From Leptospira fluminis (GTDB lineage Bacteria; Spirochaetota; Leptospiria; Leptospirales; Leptospiraceae), in assembly GCF_004771275.1 (NCBI RefSeq), contig NZ_RQEV01000003.1:620001-684000 (forward strand): a stretch of DNA of 64,000 bases, read 5' to 3'. A program made the translations under genes and the position numbers. The notes under the pieces are model-generated. The model did not search any database, was not told where the DNA came from, and saw only the letters and a program-made list of their open reading frames with translations. Position 1 is the stretch's first letter, and each line of letters begins with the position of its first letter. Positions 46,449 through 57,133 of this stretch are shown here, in pieces.

Positions 46449-47266
46449 CGGGAAAGAATTCGTTTTAATTCTTTGCGGTATTCCGGAAAAACGGAGAGAT
46501 CGTTGTGGCTTCCTCCCGCAACGGGGATAAACTGGGCCTTTTTTCCTTCCCTAATCGCTATATCGTAAAGAGACCTTCCTTGGGAATAAGGAACAATCTC
46601 GTCTTCCGTTCCGTGAAATATGAATATCGGAGAGGAGATTTTCGAAATTTTGGATTTCGAATCCAGCTTGAAGGAAAGAAAGGTACTCGGAAGAAACGGA
46701 TAGAAAATTTTCGAGAGATCGACCATAGAAGTATAGGGCGTCTCCAGGATTAGAAAACGCGGTTCGGTTTTTAAAGATAGGTCGACTACTATTCCGGTTC
46801 CTATGGAACGACCGTAGAGGACGATGCGATTTTCCGGAATTCCTCTGTCGTTCTTCAAGTAAGAATACCAACGCTCCGCGTCCTCGTACAATCCACGCTC
46901 CGTGAGACTCGCCCTGCTTTTCCCGTATCCTCTATAGTCGGTTATTAAAATGTCCCAGCCGTTGCTAAGTATGTCCTCGGAAACGCTTCCCCAAGTTCTC
47001 AGACTTCCCGCGTTTCCGTGAAAATAGAGTACGGTTCCCTTGGACTCCGAAGTCGTCCGAAAATACAATCCGTATATCTTTTCTCCGTCGGATAGCTGCA
47101 GTTCGACTTCTTCAAACGGTTCGGGAAAAGAATAAGAATAATCCTCCGGCAATATTTCGGGAAAGAAGATAAGTTTGTCCTGGTTGTAATAGAGCAGTAC
47201 GACAAAAGTCGAGCAAAGCAAAAGAATCGCTCCGAATAGGATTCCGAACAGAATCATAAGTCTCAT
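46445..47266 (-). CDS. alpha/beta hydrolase with N-terminal anchor
   Basis: The 273-residue protein has an uncleaved hydrophobic segment at residues ~5-27, placing the enzyme on the outer face of the inner membrane. The hydrolase fold shows [11 protein letters not shown] (oxyanion region), nucleophile elbow [10 protein letters not shown] (~150-159), acid GTEDEIVP and histidine GGSHNDL, a complete triad. It resembles the YhbX/Bem46-type family of unknown substrate. It starts with ATG overlapping the PhoD stop (ATGA), so the two genes are coupled. Confidence 0.85.
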   Translation of the reverse strand: MRLMILFGILFGAILLLCSTFVVLLYYNQDKLIFFPEILPEDYSYSFPEPFEEVELQLSDGEKIYGLYFRTTSESKGTVLYFHGNAGSLRTWGSVSEDILSNGWDILITDYRGYGKSRASLTERGLYEDAERWYSYLKNDRGIPENRIVLYGRSIGTGIVVDLSLKTEPRFLILETPYTSMVDLSKIFYPFLPSTFLSFKLDSKSKISKISSPIFIFHGTEDEIVPYSQGRSLYDIAIREGKKAQFIPVAGGSHNDLSVFPEYRKELKRILSR

Positions 47267-48603
47267 TTTGCCGGAATTTCGCGGGTCCAGAGTTCTTTGC
47301 CTTCAAAATCGAATATGCGAACGGTTAATTTTCGACTTTTTAAAGGACCGGAAACTTCGATCGTTCCGAAGTTGCGTTTGTCATCTACGAGCGTTCCCTG
47401 TATTCTTAAAGGGTTTTTTTCCGTGATCGGAGGATAGGTGGAGGAGGTTAAGGGAGAAACGGTAAGGTCGTAGAGAGGTTCTTCTCCGTTTTCTTCGAGC
47501 AGAGACAATTCCGTAAAGTGCCTATCCCCCGTCAGAAATATCACGTTTTTCAACTTTAGTTTACGGATGGCGGCGATCAATCGGTTCCTTTCCTCGGAGT
47601 ACGTGGAATAGTTTTCATAGACCTCCAGGGGATTCAACACTTGTCCGCCGACGACCACGAATTTAAATGTGTATTTGGAAAACGCCAAGGAGTTGATCAA
47701 CCAATCCAATTGTTTTTCTCCCAGATACGATCGTTTGCCCGTCCTATTGTCGTTCGCGGTCCGAAAGGTCCTGTCATCCATTAAAAAGAATTGGGAGTCT
47801 CCCCAGGTAAACGATCCGTAGATTCCGTATTTCGCATAATTGGGATTCGCCCAAAATAGTTTGAACATTTCTTCCGCCGTATCCCGGAGCCAAAAAGAGG
47901 AATCGCTATCGTTCGGTCCCCAATCATGATCGTCCCAAATCGCGTACTGGTGAACTCTCGCAAGCAAAGGAGCCAACTCAGGAACAGCCCTTTGGTGGGT
48001 GTACCGATATAGAAAGCCGGTCCTGGAGTCCCAATCGGGTTCCCTCAAATAGATATTGTCGCCCATCCATAACATGAATTCGGGTTCTTTAGACAGGATG
48101 GAGCGGAAAATCTCGTAGTTACCTCCGTACGGTTTCGGTTGCGTATCGTATTTCGGATCGTTGATAAACGAACAACTACCTAGAGCGAAACGGAAATTCG
48201 GCGGGCCGTTCTGTTTTCCTATCCAAATCGGTAGAGTCCGAAATTGCTGCGTATTCCTAATATCTATGGGTGCGTCATCGACGTAAATTACGTAAGAATA
48301 AACCGTACCCGGCTCGAGGGAGTCCGCGATCAGATGAGCCACATTTCCGTTTTCGTGGCGGGTCGTGATTTCTGCGGTTTTCTTCCTGGTCTTCGGATCC
48401 TGTATCGGGAAGTACTCCGCATAGACTTTTGCAGGTTTTTTGGTCTGCACCCATAATTTCACTTCTTTATGGGACGAGTAACCGACCATGGGACCGTTCT
48501 TCAGGGAAATCGAGTCCGTTTGAGCCGGGATTTTGCTTTTGCCTCCGATGGAAATAAACGAAGCTAGAAGGAATGTGACGAAGATTGCGGCCGACCTTTT
48601 CAT
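47263..48603 (-). CDS. PhoD-family phosphodiesterase/alkaline phosphatase
   Basis: The 446-residue exported metallophosphatase has a signal peptide ([17 protein letters not shown]). An N-terminal fibronectin-like part to ~130 is followed by the catalytic domain with WMGDNIYLR (~178-186), [11 protein letters not shown] (~222-232) and [11 protein letters not shown] (~357-367), the usual calcium/iron-binding motifs. It releases phosphate from phosphodiesters or monoesters outside the cytoplasm. It follows the PAS kinase by 45 nt and overlaps the hydrolase gene by 4 nt, so the kinase may control phosphate recovery; this is inference. Confidence 0.88.
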   Translation of the reverse strand: MKRSAAIFVTFLLASFISIGGKSKIPAQTDSISLKNGPMVGYSSHKEVKLWVQTKKPAKVYAEYFPIQDPKTRKKTAEITTRHENGNVAHLIADSLEPGTVYSYVIYVDDAPIDIRNTQQFRTLPIWIGKQNGPPNFRFALGSCSFINDPKYDTQPKPYGGNYEIFRSILSKEPEFMLWMGDNIYLREPDWDSRTGFLYRYTHQRAVPELAPLLARVHQYAIWDDHDWGPNDSDSSFWLRDTAEEMFKLFWANPNYAKYGIYGSFTWGDSQFFLMDDRTFRTANDNRTGKRSYLGEKQLDWLINSLAFSKYTFKFVVVGGQVLNPLEVYENYSTYSEERNRLIAAIRKLKLKNVIFLTGDRHFTELSLLEENGEEPLYDLTVSPLTSSTYPPITEKNPLRIQGTLVDDKRNFGTIEVSGPLKSRKLTVRIFDFEGKELWTREIPAK

Positions 48604-48648
48604 AGCTAAAATTTTCTTCGAACCGGAGAAGGATCAAACGAAAAAAAG

Positions 48649-51600
48649 TCACGATTTCGGAAGGATCACTTTGAATACGGTTTCGCCTTGTTTGGAATCG
48701 AACTCCATTCTTCCTCCGTGTTTCAGTATGATTCTTCTCGATATGTCCAAGCCCAATCCGCTCCCTTCTCCCGGTCCTTTGGTCGTGAAGAACGGATCGA
48801 AAATCTTAGCTTTCACGTCTTGGGGAATTCCGGGTCCGTTGTCTTTTATCGAAACGGTTACATCTTCGTTGGAATCCCGGATGGAAATCCAGATTTTGCC
48901 TTTGAACTTCATCGCCTGTAACGAATTGTAAATCAAATTGGTCCAAACCTGTAAGAGATCGTCCGGGAAAGCGGGGACTTTCGGTCGAATCGGAAAATCC
49001 AATTCCACTTCGACTCCGTTCTTAATTTGATTGTGATATATGGTCAGGACGGTTTCTATATTTTCCGCTAAGTCCGTTTCCACTTTTCTTCCGCCCAGAT
49101 CTATATGTGCGTAATTCTTTAAGGCATAGACTATTTTAGAGGTTCGATCGACCGCTAGGCGGATGGAAATCACGTTTTTGTAAGTTTGGATTTCGTCTAT
49201 GGCAAAATCGAGTAAGGGAAAGTTGATCGGATTCTCGAGGAGGTCAGGAAACTCCTTCAAGGCGGATTGCATTCCTATATCGGTCAATCGATCGGCGAGA
49301 TAGTACGGATTCTCGAATCCGAATTCGGCGAGTTTCGTTTTGATTTCTTTTAGCAAAATCCGCCTCTCTTCTCGGGAAGCAGGAGATTCCTTATTCCCTA
49401 TTCCGTAACGGATAAAATCGGATAGCGAACGGATCAGTGTCGGATTGACGGAGGCGAGAGTCGTTCCTAGTTTCTCCAATCGATCCGCGGAGGAATTCAA
49501 GTAGGCTTTTAATTCACCGCTTAAGGCGGATATTGCGCCGAGAGGATTGTTGATTTCGTGGGCTATCCCGGCGACTAATTGTCCCAAAGCGGCCATTTTT
49601 TCGGATAGAATCAGTTGGTCCTGGGTTTTGCGTAGATTGTCCAAAGCGGACGCAAGTTCGGAAGTGCGGACGGTTACCGCTTTTTCCAAATCCGTTTTGG
49701 CTGCCGATCTCTCGGCGTTCAGCAAAAGCTGGGTGATCTGCTCCGCTACCGTTACGGAAAATTGGGATTCGTACCCTTTCCATTCCCGCAACGGACCCCT
49801 ATGCTCCATACAGATCACACCTATCACTTCTCCTCTAAGAAAAATCGGAACGTCCAGTATGGAAGTTATGTCTTGAGGAATACTGTAGGACTCCGCGAAT
49901 TCGTGAGTACGAGGGTCGTGAATCGCATCTTTCGCGTCGATGAAGCGATCCGTTTTTATCGCTGCAAAGAAATTCGGAAAGTCGGAAACTCTCATAGAGC
50001 CCGTCTCCGAATAAGCTCCGGTTTTTCTGTCCCAACCTGCGATCATTTTCCAGGTTTCCTTGTTCCGCGGTTCGAATATCCAGATCGATGCCCGGTCGCA
50101 ATCCAAAGTATCCGAAGCCATTCGGCATATTTTTTTAGCTCCAAGGTCCAGATTTCCGGAAGCGAATTCCGGATTCGTGGCCATCTCGAGGAAAGCTTTT
50201 GCCTGGCGGGAAAGCCTTTGGCTTTGTTCTTCCTTTTCTTTGGCGGCAAGTTTAGAAAGGGTCACGTCTCTCGTAATGGCAATCAGAGCGGGGGATTTCC
50301 CCAAATAAACGACCCGTCCCGAAAAGATAACGTCCACCATGGACCCATCTTTTCGGACGAGTTTTACATCCATCTCCCGCGTTAATCCTTTTTGATTGAG
50401 ATTATCTACGATCTCTTTTCTTACGGAACTCGTCCAGATTCCCAGCTCGAGAGAAGTTTTTCCGATCGTTTCTTCCTTGGAGTACTGGAGCATCTCGGTG
50501 AACCTTTCGTTTACGCTGATATATCTTCCGGTGCTTAATTCGGAGATAGTGATCGTGTCGGGGTTCATTTCGAATACCTGTTCGAAGAGTTCTTTGCTCT
50601 CCAACATCTTCGCCATGTATTCGTCGCGCTCGGATTCTACTCTCTTTTTTTCCGTGATATCTATCAACAAAGCGAGCAACATCATTTTGCCGTTTACGGG
50701 AAATACACGATTCCCCGATAGTACTTGTCTTTCCGTTCCGTCCGAATGTCGGATCGTGGCTTCTATGCTACCGGTCCAACCTTTCTCCTTCAATTCGGCG
50801 ACGAGAGCTTGTCGATCTACGTTCGTCATCCAAATGCCGAGTTCGAGCGAAGACTTTCCTACGACTTTTTCTCTCGGAAACCCGATCAATTCGCAATAGT
50901 TGTGGTTTACTTGTCTATAAATTCCGGTTTCCAATTCGGAAAGGCTGACTGCCGCAGGATTGAGTTCGAACATCTTTTCGAACAGATCCTTGTTGAATAA
51001 TAGCTCTTCGTTTAATCTGCGGGACTCTTCTTCCGCTTTCTTTCTCTCCGAGATGTCCGTACAAACGGAGATTACGTGCGGTCGATCGTTCAAAACTACG
51101 ATTCTTCCGGAATATAAGACCGGTATAGGGAGACCGTCTTTGGTTTTAAATACCGACTCCAGCCCGGTGACTTCGGTCCTGGATTCGAGCAACTTATATA
51201 CGGATTCCCGGAATTCGGGCACCAAATCCCAAATTCCCATATTCGCGGTGTTCATTCCTAGAATCTCTTCCCTTGAAAATTTGGTGAGTTCCAGAAAACG
51301 TTCGTTCACGTCCACTACGACCCTCGTTTCCAAGTCGGTTAGAATCACCGCGGAAGGGATGAGTTGAAAAAGTCTTTGAAATAATTCCCGACTTTTTTCC
51401 AGCTCTTTGGCCAAGGATTCCAATGTTTCCCTGGACTCCTTGATATCCGTGATATCCAATCCGATTGCGAGAATCTTCTTTTCTCCTCTAGATTCAAGCA
51501 TGCGCGCCGAAAAGAGAACCGGTCGGATTTTACCTTCGGCGGTTTCCATATTGATTTCTAAATTCTTGACGATCCCGTCCTGTCTTAATCCCGCTAGTAC

Positions 51601-52566
51601 CTTTTCTCTGTCGCTGAGGTTGTAGTAGATTCCCAATTCGACGGGAGTTTTTCCTAGAACCATTTCCTTAGGTTTTCCCACATACTCTAGGAAAAGATCG
51701 TTTACTTCAAGATACGTGCCGTCCGCTTTGGAAAGTGTGATTGCGGACGGATTTAAACGTATGATCTGATCCAATATCTCCTGGTTTTCCCGCATATCTT
51801 CCAGGAGCTTTCTTTTTTCCCGTTCCTCCCGGATCCGTTCCGATATAGGAGAGGTGATCGTTAGTAAGACAGGCCGCCCTTTGTACTCGATGATCTGTGC
51901 GGAAAAGAGACCCCAGAATTCCTCCCCCGATTTCCTCCGAAAGAGCAATTCGATATTACTTACTGATTTTTCCTTGTGCAGACGTTCGATGATTTCTTGT
52001 CTTCGTTCGTTGTTCTCCCAAATTCCGAGACCGGTAGTTTCCCTTCCGATCAACTCTTCCAACGAGTATCCGACTTCTTGGGAAAAGCGTTCGTTGACAT
52101 CGATCAGTTTTCCGGAATCGATTTCGGAAATCGACATGGGTAGCGGATTTAAATCGAAAATTTGTTTTAACGCCTCCCAATTCTCCTTCGTGGACCGGAG
52201 ATCGCGTGATTCGGCGGATCCTATTCCGATCACCTCCCGAAAAAAGGCACAAACGGCTTTTTTCTTTTCTTCGGCCGGTTTACTAACGTGCAATTTTAGC
52301 GACACGCGAAGGGGTTTTCCGTTCTTATGAGGGATTTCTAATTCTAAGATTTGAATCGCTTCTTCCGGGTCTAGGGAAACCGCATTTGGTCTCAAAAAAT
52401 CCCAGAGATTTAAGGAAAGAGATTCCGATTCGGAATATCCGAATAGGTCCAAAAACGCCTGATTCGTTTTTTGTACGGTTCCATTTAGGTCCGTTAAGAG
52501 GATGGCCTCGGGGCAAATTTCGAAAATCTGTAATAGAAATTCGGACTCAAATTGTTTCGGATTCAA
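48649..52566 (-). CDS. hybrid-free sensor histidine kinase with six PAS domains and a GAF domain
   Basis: The 1305-residue protein has no membrane segment, so it is cytoplasmic. Six PAS domains begin near residues ~10, 132, 264, 395, 527 and 657 and share a NP-x-(A/P)-(V/I/M)-style start ([35 protein letters not shown]). A GAF domain lies at ~790-960. Then come the H-box [11 protein letters not shown] (~1000), a ~150-residue insert, and HATPase motifs ([31 protein letters not shown]). No receiver domain is attached. The start is TTG. PhoD and a hydrolase follow downstream. An inverted repeat ACAGAAA/TTTCTGT sits at 52616-52635 in the upstream region. Confidence 0.88.
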   Translation of the reverse strand: MNPKQFESEFLLQIFEICPEAILLTDLNGTVQKTNQAFLDLFGYSESESLSLNLWDFLRPNAVSLDPEEAIQILELEIPHKNGKPLRVSLKLHVSKPAEEKKKAVCAFFREVIGIGSAESRDLRSTKENWEALKQIFDLNPLPMSISEIDSGKLIDVNERFSQEVGYSLEELIGRETTGLGIWENNERRQEIIERLHKEKSVSNIELLFRRKSGEEFWGLFSAQIIEYKGRPVLLTITSPISERIREEREKRKLLEDMRENQEILDQIIRLNPSAITLSKADGTYLEVNDLFLEYVGKPKEMVLGKTPVELGIYYNLSDREKVLAGLRQDGIVKNLEINMETAEGKIRPVLFSARMLESRGEKKILAIGLDITDIKESRETLESLAKELEKSRELFQRLFQLIPSAVILTDLETRVVVDVNERFLELTKFSREEILGMNTANMGIWDLVPEFRESVYKLLESRTEVTGLESVFKTKDGLPIPVLYSGRIVVLNDRPHVISVCTDISERKKAEEESRRLNEELLFNKDLFEKMFELNPAAVSLSELETGIYRQVNHNYCELIGFPREKVVGKSSLELGIWMTNVDRQALVAELKEKGWTGSIEATIRHSDGTERQVLSGNRVFPVNGKMMLLALLIDITEKKRVESERDEYMAKMLESKELFEQVFEMNPDTITISELSTGRYISVNERFTEMLQYSKEETIGKTSLELGIWTSSVRKEIVDNLNQKGLTREMDVKLVRKDGSMVDVIFSGRVVYLGKSPALIAITRDVTLSKLAAKEKEEQSQRLSRQAKAFLEMATNPEFASGNLDLGAKKICRMASDTLDCDRASIWIFEPRNKETWKMIAGWDRKTGAYSETGSMRVSDFPNFFAAIKTDRFIDAKDAIHDPRTHEFAESYSIPQDITSILDVPIFLRGEVIGVICMEHRGPLREWKGYESQFSVTVAEQITQLLLNAERSAAKTDLEKAVTVRTSELASALDNLRKTQDQLILSEKMAALGQLVAGIAHEINNPLGAISALSGELKAYLNSSADRLEKLGTTLASVNPTLIRSLSDFIRYGIGNKESPASREERRILLKEIKTKLAEFGFENPYYLADRLTDIGMQSALKEFPDLLENPINFPLLDFAIDEIQTYKNVISIRLAVDRTSKIVYALKNYAHIDLGGRKVETDLAENIETVLTIYHNQIKNGVEVELDFPIRPKVPAFPDDLLQVWTNLIYNSLQAMKFKGKIWISIRDSNEDVTVSIKDNGPGIPQDVKAKIFDPFFTTKGPGEGSGLGLDISRRIILKHGGRMEFDSKQGETVFKVILPKS

Positions 52567-52835
52567 TCTAGGATCGTCCAGGCGCGTTTCCTAGAAGATA
52601 ACAGCATCCAAAGGTACAGAAACCATTTTTTCTGTCCGGACGGTTATTTTCGAAAACTCCGATGCCTTCTTCTCGGCGGATAGATTATCTAACGTAGATT
52701 CTCTCTCTTTAGGGATAGAATGGTTTTTTACACCGTAAAATCCTTCGGTGCAAGAACTTTTAAAGGGTGCGAAAGGCGTTCAAGATGCAAAAATAAATTT
52801 ACAAGTTTGTCGTTTCTTCTTAAATCGAAAGCTCG

Positions 52836-55817
52836 ATGTTGGAATTTTTCGGGTTTGTCGGCTTTTTGGTTTTGGTCTTTTTCTTCGTTTATCCCCTCCT
52901 TTTGGGGGTGAGGGTGAAGGAATTGAAAGGAAGATTGAAGGAGTTGGAGAACCGGATCGATGAATTAGAATCGGGAAAATTCGTTTCGGTCCCGAAAGAA
53001 GTCCCAAAACCCCAGACACCGGTTCGGGAGAAAAAATCCACCCTGACGACTTCGTCTCCCCCAGCCTCGGTATTTCCGGAAAAAAGGGAGCCTTCTCCGA
53101 TTTTGGAGCCTGCCGACTCCTCGACGATTCGATTCTATACTTCCTTTTGGAAGTCTTCCCTCTGGGAGAAAATCGAAAAATCCTTGGCTCAGAATTGGAC
53201 CGGTATTTTCGGAACAATCATTTTGGTAATGGGGGTCGGTTTCCTCGGAATTTACGCGGCCTTAAAAATGTCTCCCTTTCTCAGGTTCCTTATGGTACTG
53301 GGAATCGCAGGCGGACTATTTGCGTGTTCGATTTATCTGAGTACGAGAGAATTTTGGAAGCAAATCGCTTATTGGCTTAGAAGTGCCGCCGGTGCGGTTG
53401 TCCTTTTTGCCTGTCTAGGCTCCGTCTCTTTTCAAGGAATGAAATGGGTAGAGACCGAATCTCTGGGATTACTGCTAGTTTTACTCGGAGTCTTTGTCAA
53501 TCTTTCTCTGGCTTGGTTCGCCTCTTTTCAAAAGTTTGCCAGTCTACATATCGTTCTGAGTTTGCTTGCCTTGGCGATTTTGCCGATGACGGATCTGGTC
53601 TACGGCGTAGCTATAGGTGTCTCGGTTTTCGGTTTGTTTTTGTCGTATAGATTCAAATGGGAATACCACCTTATCTATAGCGTACTTTCCTTTGCGGCGA
53701 TCAATTTTCTGTACAGAGAGCACGTATTTTCCTCCGGCGCGGATCCGGAGTCCATAGGTAGGATGTACGGAATGATCGGTACCCTTTTGGTCGGTTCCGT
53801 CTCAGTTTTAGTCCATTATAGAAAGATCTATTCTTCGCTTGCGTTCGATAAGCTCGCTTTTCTGAGTCATTTTGCCTCTTGGTTTGCGACCGCAATCGGC
53901 TTCGCATTCTATGCCACCGGTTCCAAATGGAACGCACCAATTCTCGTTCTTGCCGCCATTTTCGTCTTTTTGCATGCGAGAAGAGCGAGAGCGGCCGGCA
54001 TACGCTGGTTGTATCTGACGGACACTCTCGTTTCCTTGGGCATTGCCTTTTTAGGGGTCATATTCTTAAGTAGATGGGAATTACATTATTTATCCATAAA
54101 CTTGATTTTAGGCTTCCTGTTTTTCTCCTTCTTCTTCGTAGCTTCGGAGGAGAGAGAGGAAACTCTTACGAGAGTCGGGGGCGCTCTGCTTCATTTTTCC
54201 CTTTTTTTCTTTTTGATTTTATTATGGTTCTTTAAGACGGAAGAGAACGGGGATCTAAGATCCTTCCTTTGTTTGTCGACTTCTTTAGGAATGATTTCCC
54301 TTTCTCTCATGACTCAAGTCCTGGATAGTATTCGATATTCGGATCGATCGAATTCTTGGGACGATATATACGGATTTTCCAAAAAGCTGAAAGTTTCTCC
54401 CGCCGGGATTCTTTGCGGCTTTTTGCTCTCCGCGCTATGCTTCGAGACTGCAGGCGAAATTCGCGACTTGTGGGTTCTTTCCTGCCTCGGAATTCTCCTA
54501 CTTTTTTTACGTCAGAGAACGGATTGGAACGGTTTGGGTATAGGAATCTTTCCTTTTGCGATAGCCGTTCATTTGCTAGCGTTTTCTTCGTGGGAAAATC
54601 TAGGGGCGGTGGATCGATTTTTGCGCGTTCTTCCCGTCATCGTCTTTTGCTTCTCCGCGATTCCGCTATCGAAAATCCGCGGCATCGACTCCGGGGACAA
54701 ATATTTGTCGCAACCCGGCGTCGTTCTATTTTCGCTTCATTTAGCTTTGCAAATATTCGTATTAGGAAACCCTACGTCCTCGTTTCTCCCGGGAATCGTT
54801 TGGCTTTTGTTTTCGCTATTTTATCTAGAACTTTATCGATTTCTAATGGGAAAAAAGGGGGATTCGTTTTCCGGCTGGAAAAGAGGATTTTCGGAAGCCG
54901 CTCCGATTTGGGCTTTCTTTGCACTGGTTTTTGTGGGCTTGTTCTTAGGCGCGCATATCCTGGTCCATCTGCAATCCGAGTTTTCCGTGGGTTTCCTGAA
55001 GGTCCGTTTGCTAGTGCAGATTTTCGCGATCTGCGCGTTCGTCTACTGGGCTTGTACCACCGTTTCTTCGGAAGAAAAGAATCCGATTTGGTTTCGAAAT
55101 TGTCTACCTTTGTTTTGGGAGTTAGCTCTGGTCGTTCTGATTACGGCCGTTTCTCTGGAAGTTCCGAGTACATGGTTACCGGTTGCTTGGATCCTGCTCG
55201 CATTTTTGACGGAAGCGGTAAGTAAAACAGTCTTCTCGGTTTCCAGATTTCATTTCTATTCTTTGGTTTTGTTTTGGCTTTCTTGCGGACATACTGCGTT
55301 CCTATCTAGCTCTAACGTCACGCCTTCCCTTTTTTGGGCCGATCAGGAATGGGTGGGGGGACTGATTTCTCTTTTTTTCCAAACGGGTTATCTGATTCTG
55401 ATCTATTTAAGACCTTCCTTTCGACCGCAATCGTCGGAAGGCTTTCCCTTTCTAGTGGATCGTTTCGCCGAGAAGATAGAGGCGAGAGTCAATATGATGA
55501 TCTTCTATCCGCTTTTTATCACGGTAGCCTTATTCCTATTCTGGAGTTTCGATACGGCTTTCCTAACCTTACTTTGGATGACGGAAGTGTTCGTAGTATT
55601 CTTAGTAGGGCTCTTTTTAAGGGAAAGTCATTTCAGGTACGCATCGTTAACGGCCATGATGCTTTGTCTTTTACGTCTGATTTTTTGGGATCTTTCCAAA
55701 TCGTCCACGATTACCCGTGCTTTCGTTTTCTTAGGAGTAGGGGGAATATTAATTTTAATGAATACACTTTACGGCAAATACAAAGTTTCCGAGGGAAAGA
55801 AATCGGATGTTCAATAA
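52836..55817 (+). CDS. DUF2339 polytopic membrane protein
   Basis: The 993-residue membrane protein has one N-terminal hydrophobic segment, a short coiled coil (VKELKGRLKELENRIDELE) and a proline-rich linker to ~90. About 20 or more hydrophobic segments run to the end, with WEKIEKSLAQNWTGIFGTIILV-like entry to the first (~110-140). This is the DUF2339 layout; function unknown, often proposed as envelope-related. ATG start at 52836. It overlaps the M48 gene by 11 nt, indicating coupling. Confidence 0.85.
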   Translation: MLEFFGFVGFLVLVFFFVYPLLLGVRVKELKGRLKELENRIDELESGKFVSVPKEVPKPQTPVREKKSTLTTSSPPASVFPEKREPSPILEPADSSTIRFYTSFWKSSLWEKIEKSLAQNWTGIFGTIILVMGVGFLGIYAALKMSPFLRFLMVLGIAGGLFACSIYLSTREFWKQIAYWLRSAAGAVVLFACLGSVSFQGMKWVETESLGLLLVLLGVFVNLSLAWFASFQKFASLHIVLSLLALAILPMTDLVYGVAIGVSVFGLFLSYRFKWEYHLIYSVLSFAAINFLYREHVFSSGADPESIGRMYGMIGTLLVGSVSVLVHYRKIYSSLAFDKLAFLSHFASWFATAIGFAFYATGSKWNAPILVLAAIFVFLHARRARAAGIRWLYLTDTLVSLGIAFLGVIFLSRWELHYLSINLILGFLFFSFFFVASEEREETLTRVGGALLHFSLFFFLILLWFFKTEENGDLRSFLCLSTSLGMISLSLMTQVLDSIRYSDRSNSWDDIYGFSKKLKVSPAGILCGFLLSALCFETAGEIRDLWVLSCLGILLLFLRQRTDWNGLGIGIFPFAIAVHLLAFSSWENLGAVDRFLRVLPVIVFCFSAIPLSKIRGIDSGDKYLSQPGVVLFSLHLALQIFVLGNPTSSFLPGIVWLLFSLFYLELYRFLMGKKGDSFSGWKRGFSEAAPIWAFFALVFVGLFLGAHILVHLQSEFSVGFLKVRLLVQIFAICAFVYWACTTVSSEEKNPIWFRNCLPLFWELALVVLITAVSLEVPSTWLPVAWILLAFLTEAVSKTVFSVSRFHFYSLVLFWLSCGHTAFLSSSNVTPSLFWADQEWVGGLISLFFQTGYLILIYLRPSFRPQSSEGFPFLVDRFAEKIEARVNMMIFYPLFITVALFLFWSFDTAFLTLLWMTEVFVVFLVGLFLRESHFRYASLTAMMLCLLRLIFWDLSKSSTITRAFVFLGVGGILILMNTLYGKYKVSEGKKSDVQ

Positions 55818-56697
55818 AAGAAGTGCGTTCTTTCTCCTTTTGATTTTATCCGGCGCCTGCCTGGCGATTTTTGTTTCGGTATTCAAGATCGGCGTGGAGA
55901 AACCGGCCACCTTGGCTCCGATGTTCCAACTTTTGGGAAAACCTCTTAAAACTCTGGACAGAGGTTTGACCAAGGTGCTTCCGATATCGGATTTGGATGA
56001 AAAGCAGCTCGGAGATGCGATCGCGGAAAGATACTCCAGCTATGGAGAGAACGAACAAAATCCTGATTTGGCGTATTTAAGATCCTTGGTCGCAAGACTT
56101 TCCGAGGGAAATAAAAAAGGCTTTCATTATAGGATCTTGATCCTCGAAACGGGGGAAGCAAACGCCTTTGCAATGCCAGGCGGCGTTTTATTCGTTACAT
56201 CCGGCCTATTAGGGACGGTCCAATCCGAATCGGAGTTGGTATCGGTGATCGGGCATGAAATCGGACATGTGGAACTTTCCCATTGTATGGATGGGGTTCG
56301 CTTCGCACTTTTGAGTCGAAAAATAGATGCGGCCGGTCTAGGAGAACTTGCGGATTTAGCCGTCGGGATTCTACTCAAGCCCGGTTTTAGCAAAAACCAG
56401 GAAGATGAAGCGGACGAGTACGGATACAAAGTTCTGCTTCGGGAAGGTTACGATCCCTTTGCGATGGGAAAAACATTCCAGAACTTAAAGGAATCCATCG
56501 GCGGAGAGGAAAAAACGGAATCCCCCGTAGGCGAATATTTTATGACCCATCCGTACTTGGATCTTCGGTCCGAGAAATTTCGAGAAAAGGCCAAACGGGC
56601 AAAAAAAGGAAAATATTATATTGGTATTCGGAATTTATCGGACCGAATTTGTAGGTTCGATTCCGAGTATGAATCGGAATTTGTGCTACGCAAATAA
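55807..56697 (+). CDS. M48-family zinc metalloprotease, secreted/anchored
   Basis: The 296-residue protein has an N-terminal hydrophobic signal or anchor (FFLLLILSGACLAIFVSVF); the cysteine at 17 could be lipidated. Zinc motif HEIGHVELSH (~146-155) and the third ligand in NQEDEADEYGY (~196-206) are intact, as in BepA/LoiP-type periplasmic proteases that maintain outer-membrane proteins. The MPGGVLFVTSGLL segment is typical. It overlaps the DUF2339 gene by 11 nt, so the two may act together at the envelope. Confidence 0.88.
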   Translation: MFNKRSAFFLLLILSGACLAIFVSVFKIGVEKPATLAPMFQLLGKPLKTLDRGLTKVLPISDLDEKQLGDAIAERYSSYGENEQNPDLAYLRSLVARLSEGNKKGFHYRILILETGEANAFAMPGGVLFVTSGLLGTVQSESELVSVIGHEIGHVELSHCMDGVRFALLSRKIDAAGLGELADLAVGILLKPGFSKNQEDEADEYGYKVLLREGYDPFAMGKTFQNLKESIGGEEKTESPVGEYFMTHPYLDLRSEKFREKAKRAKKGKYYIGIRNLSDRICRFDSEYESEFVLRK

Positions 56698-56756
56698 AGA
56701 CTTTCAAAACCATTTGATTTTGTCTCTTTCCGATCCGCTTGCCTTTGGTTGAGAGA

Positions 56757-56781
56757 AAAATTTCCGTTCAGCGGAATTTTT
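56757..56781 (+). terminator. terminator-like hairpin after the M48 gene
   Basis: TTCCG (56762-56766) pairs with CGGAA (56772-56776), extended across one mismatch by A and T runs, with a 5-nt loop. A T run (TTTTT) follows. It lies 60 nt beyond the protease stop. Confidence 0.55.
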
Positions 56782-57133
56782 ACGCTTAGAGAGGGGTCTG
56801 AATTTCGTCGGATCTTCGAAAGAGGAGACGGGAAGTTGTCTCTAACGTGCTGACAGGAATACTCCGTTAAGGCCTTTTAAAGAGAGATATTGCTTTGCGG
56901 CCTTCCTATGAAAAATCCGCAAATTTCTTGAAAAAAAATCTGTCCAACAGATGCGTTTTCGGTATATGGTACTTAAGGAATGTTACCTGAGTACCGGTTT
57001 TATCGGATCACTTAGTTAACATATATCCAATTCTCTTCACTATTCTCACTACGTGAGCGACCCCGTAAGGGGTCGCTCCGGTCTTTTAATCTAATGTATG
57101 GTCCTTCCCGTAATTTTGCGGAAAGAAATAGGC
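56782..57133 (+). other. non-coding stretch with strong distal hairpin (57055-57078)
   Basis: No convincing gene is seen in 56698-57133 (436 nt), beyond the terminator-like hairpin at 56757-56781. Near its end is a perfect 10-bp stem, GAGCGACCCC (57055-57064) and GGGGTCGCTC (57069-57078), with a GTAA (GNRA) loop and a short T run (CGGTCTTTT). It lies about 360 nt after the M48 stop, too far to be its normal terminator. A plus-strand small RNA ending here is possible. A 35-codon frame at 56749 with slight RnpA resemblance is judged chance. Confidence 0.35.

Noticed and set aside
49762..50385. Plus-strand 207-codon frame opposite the PAS kinase.
   Set aside because: It is antisense to conserved GAF and PAS coding sequence, with no ribosome site and no domain.
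54356..55225. A 289-codon frame on the same strand inside the DUF2339 gene.
   Set aside because: It is the alternate frame of a membrane protein gene, giving an arginine/phenylalanine/serine-rich product with no coding look or start signal.
56749..56853. A 35-codon frame with a TLREGSEFRRIFERG stretch resembling the N terminus of RnpA.
   Set aside because: It is short, lacks the rest of the protein, overlaps the terminator-like hairpin, and rnpA normally lies next to rpmH. Chance resemblance is more likely than a gene relic.
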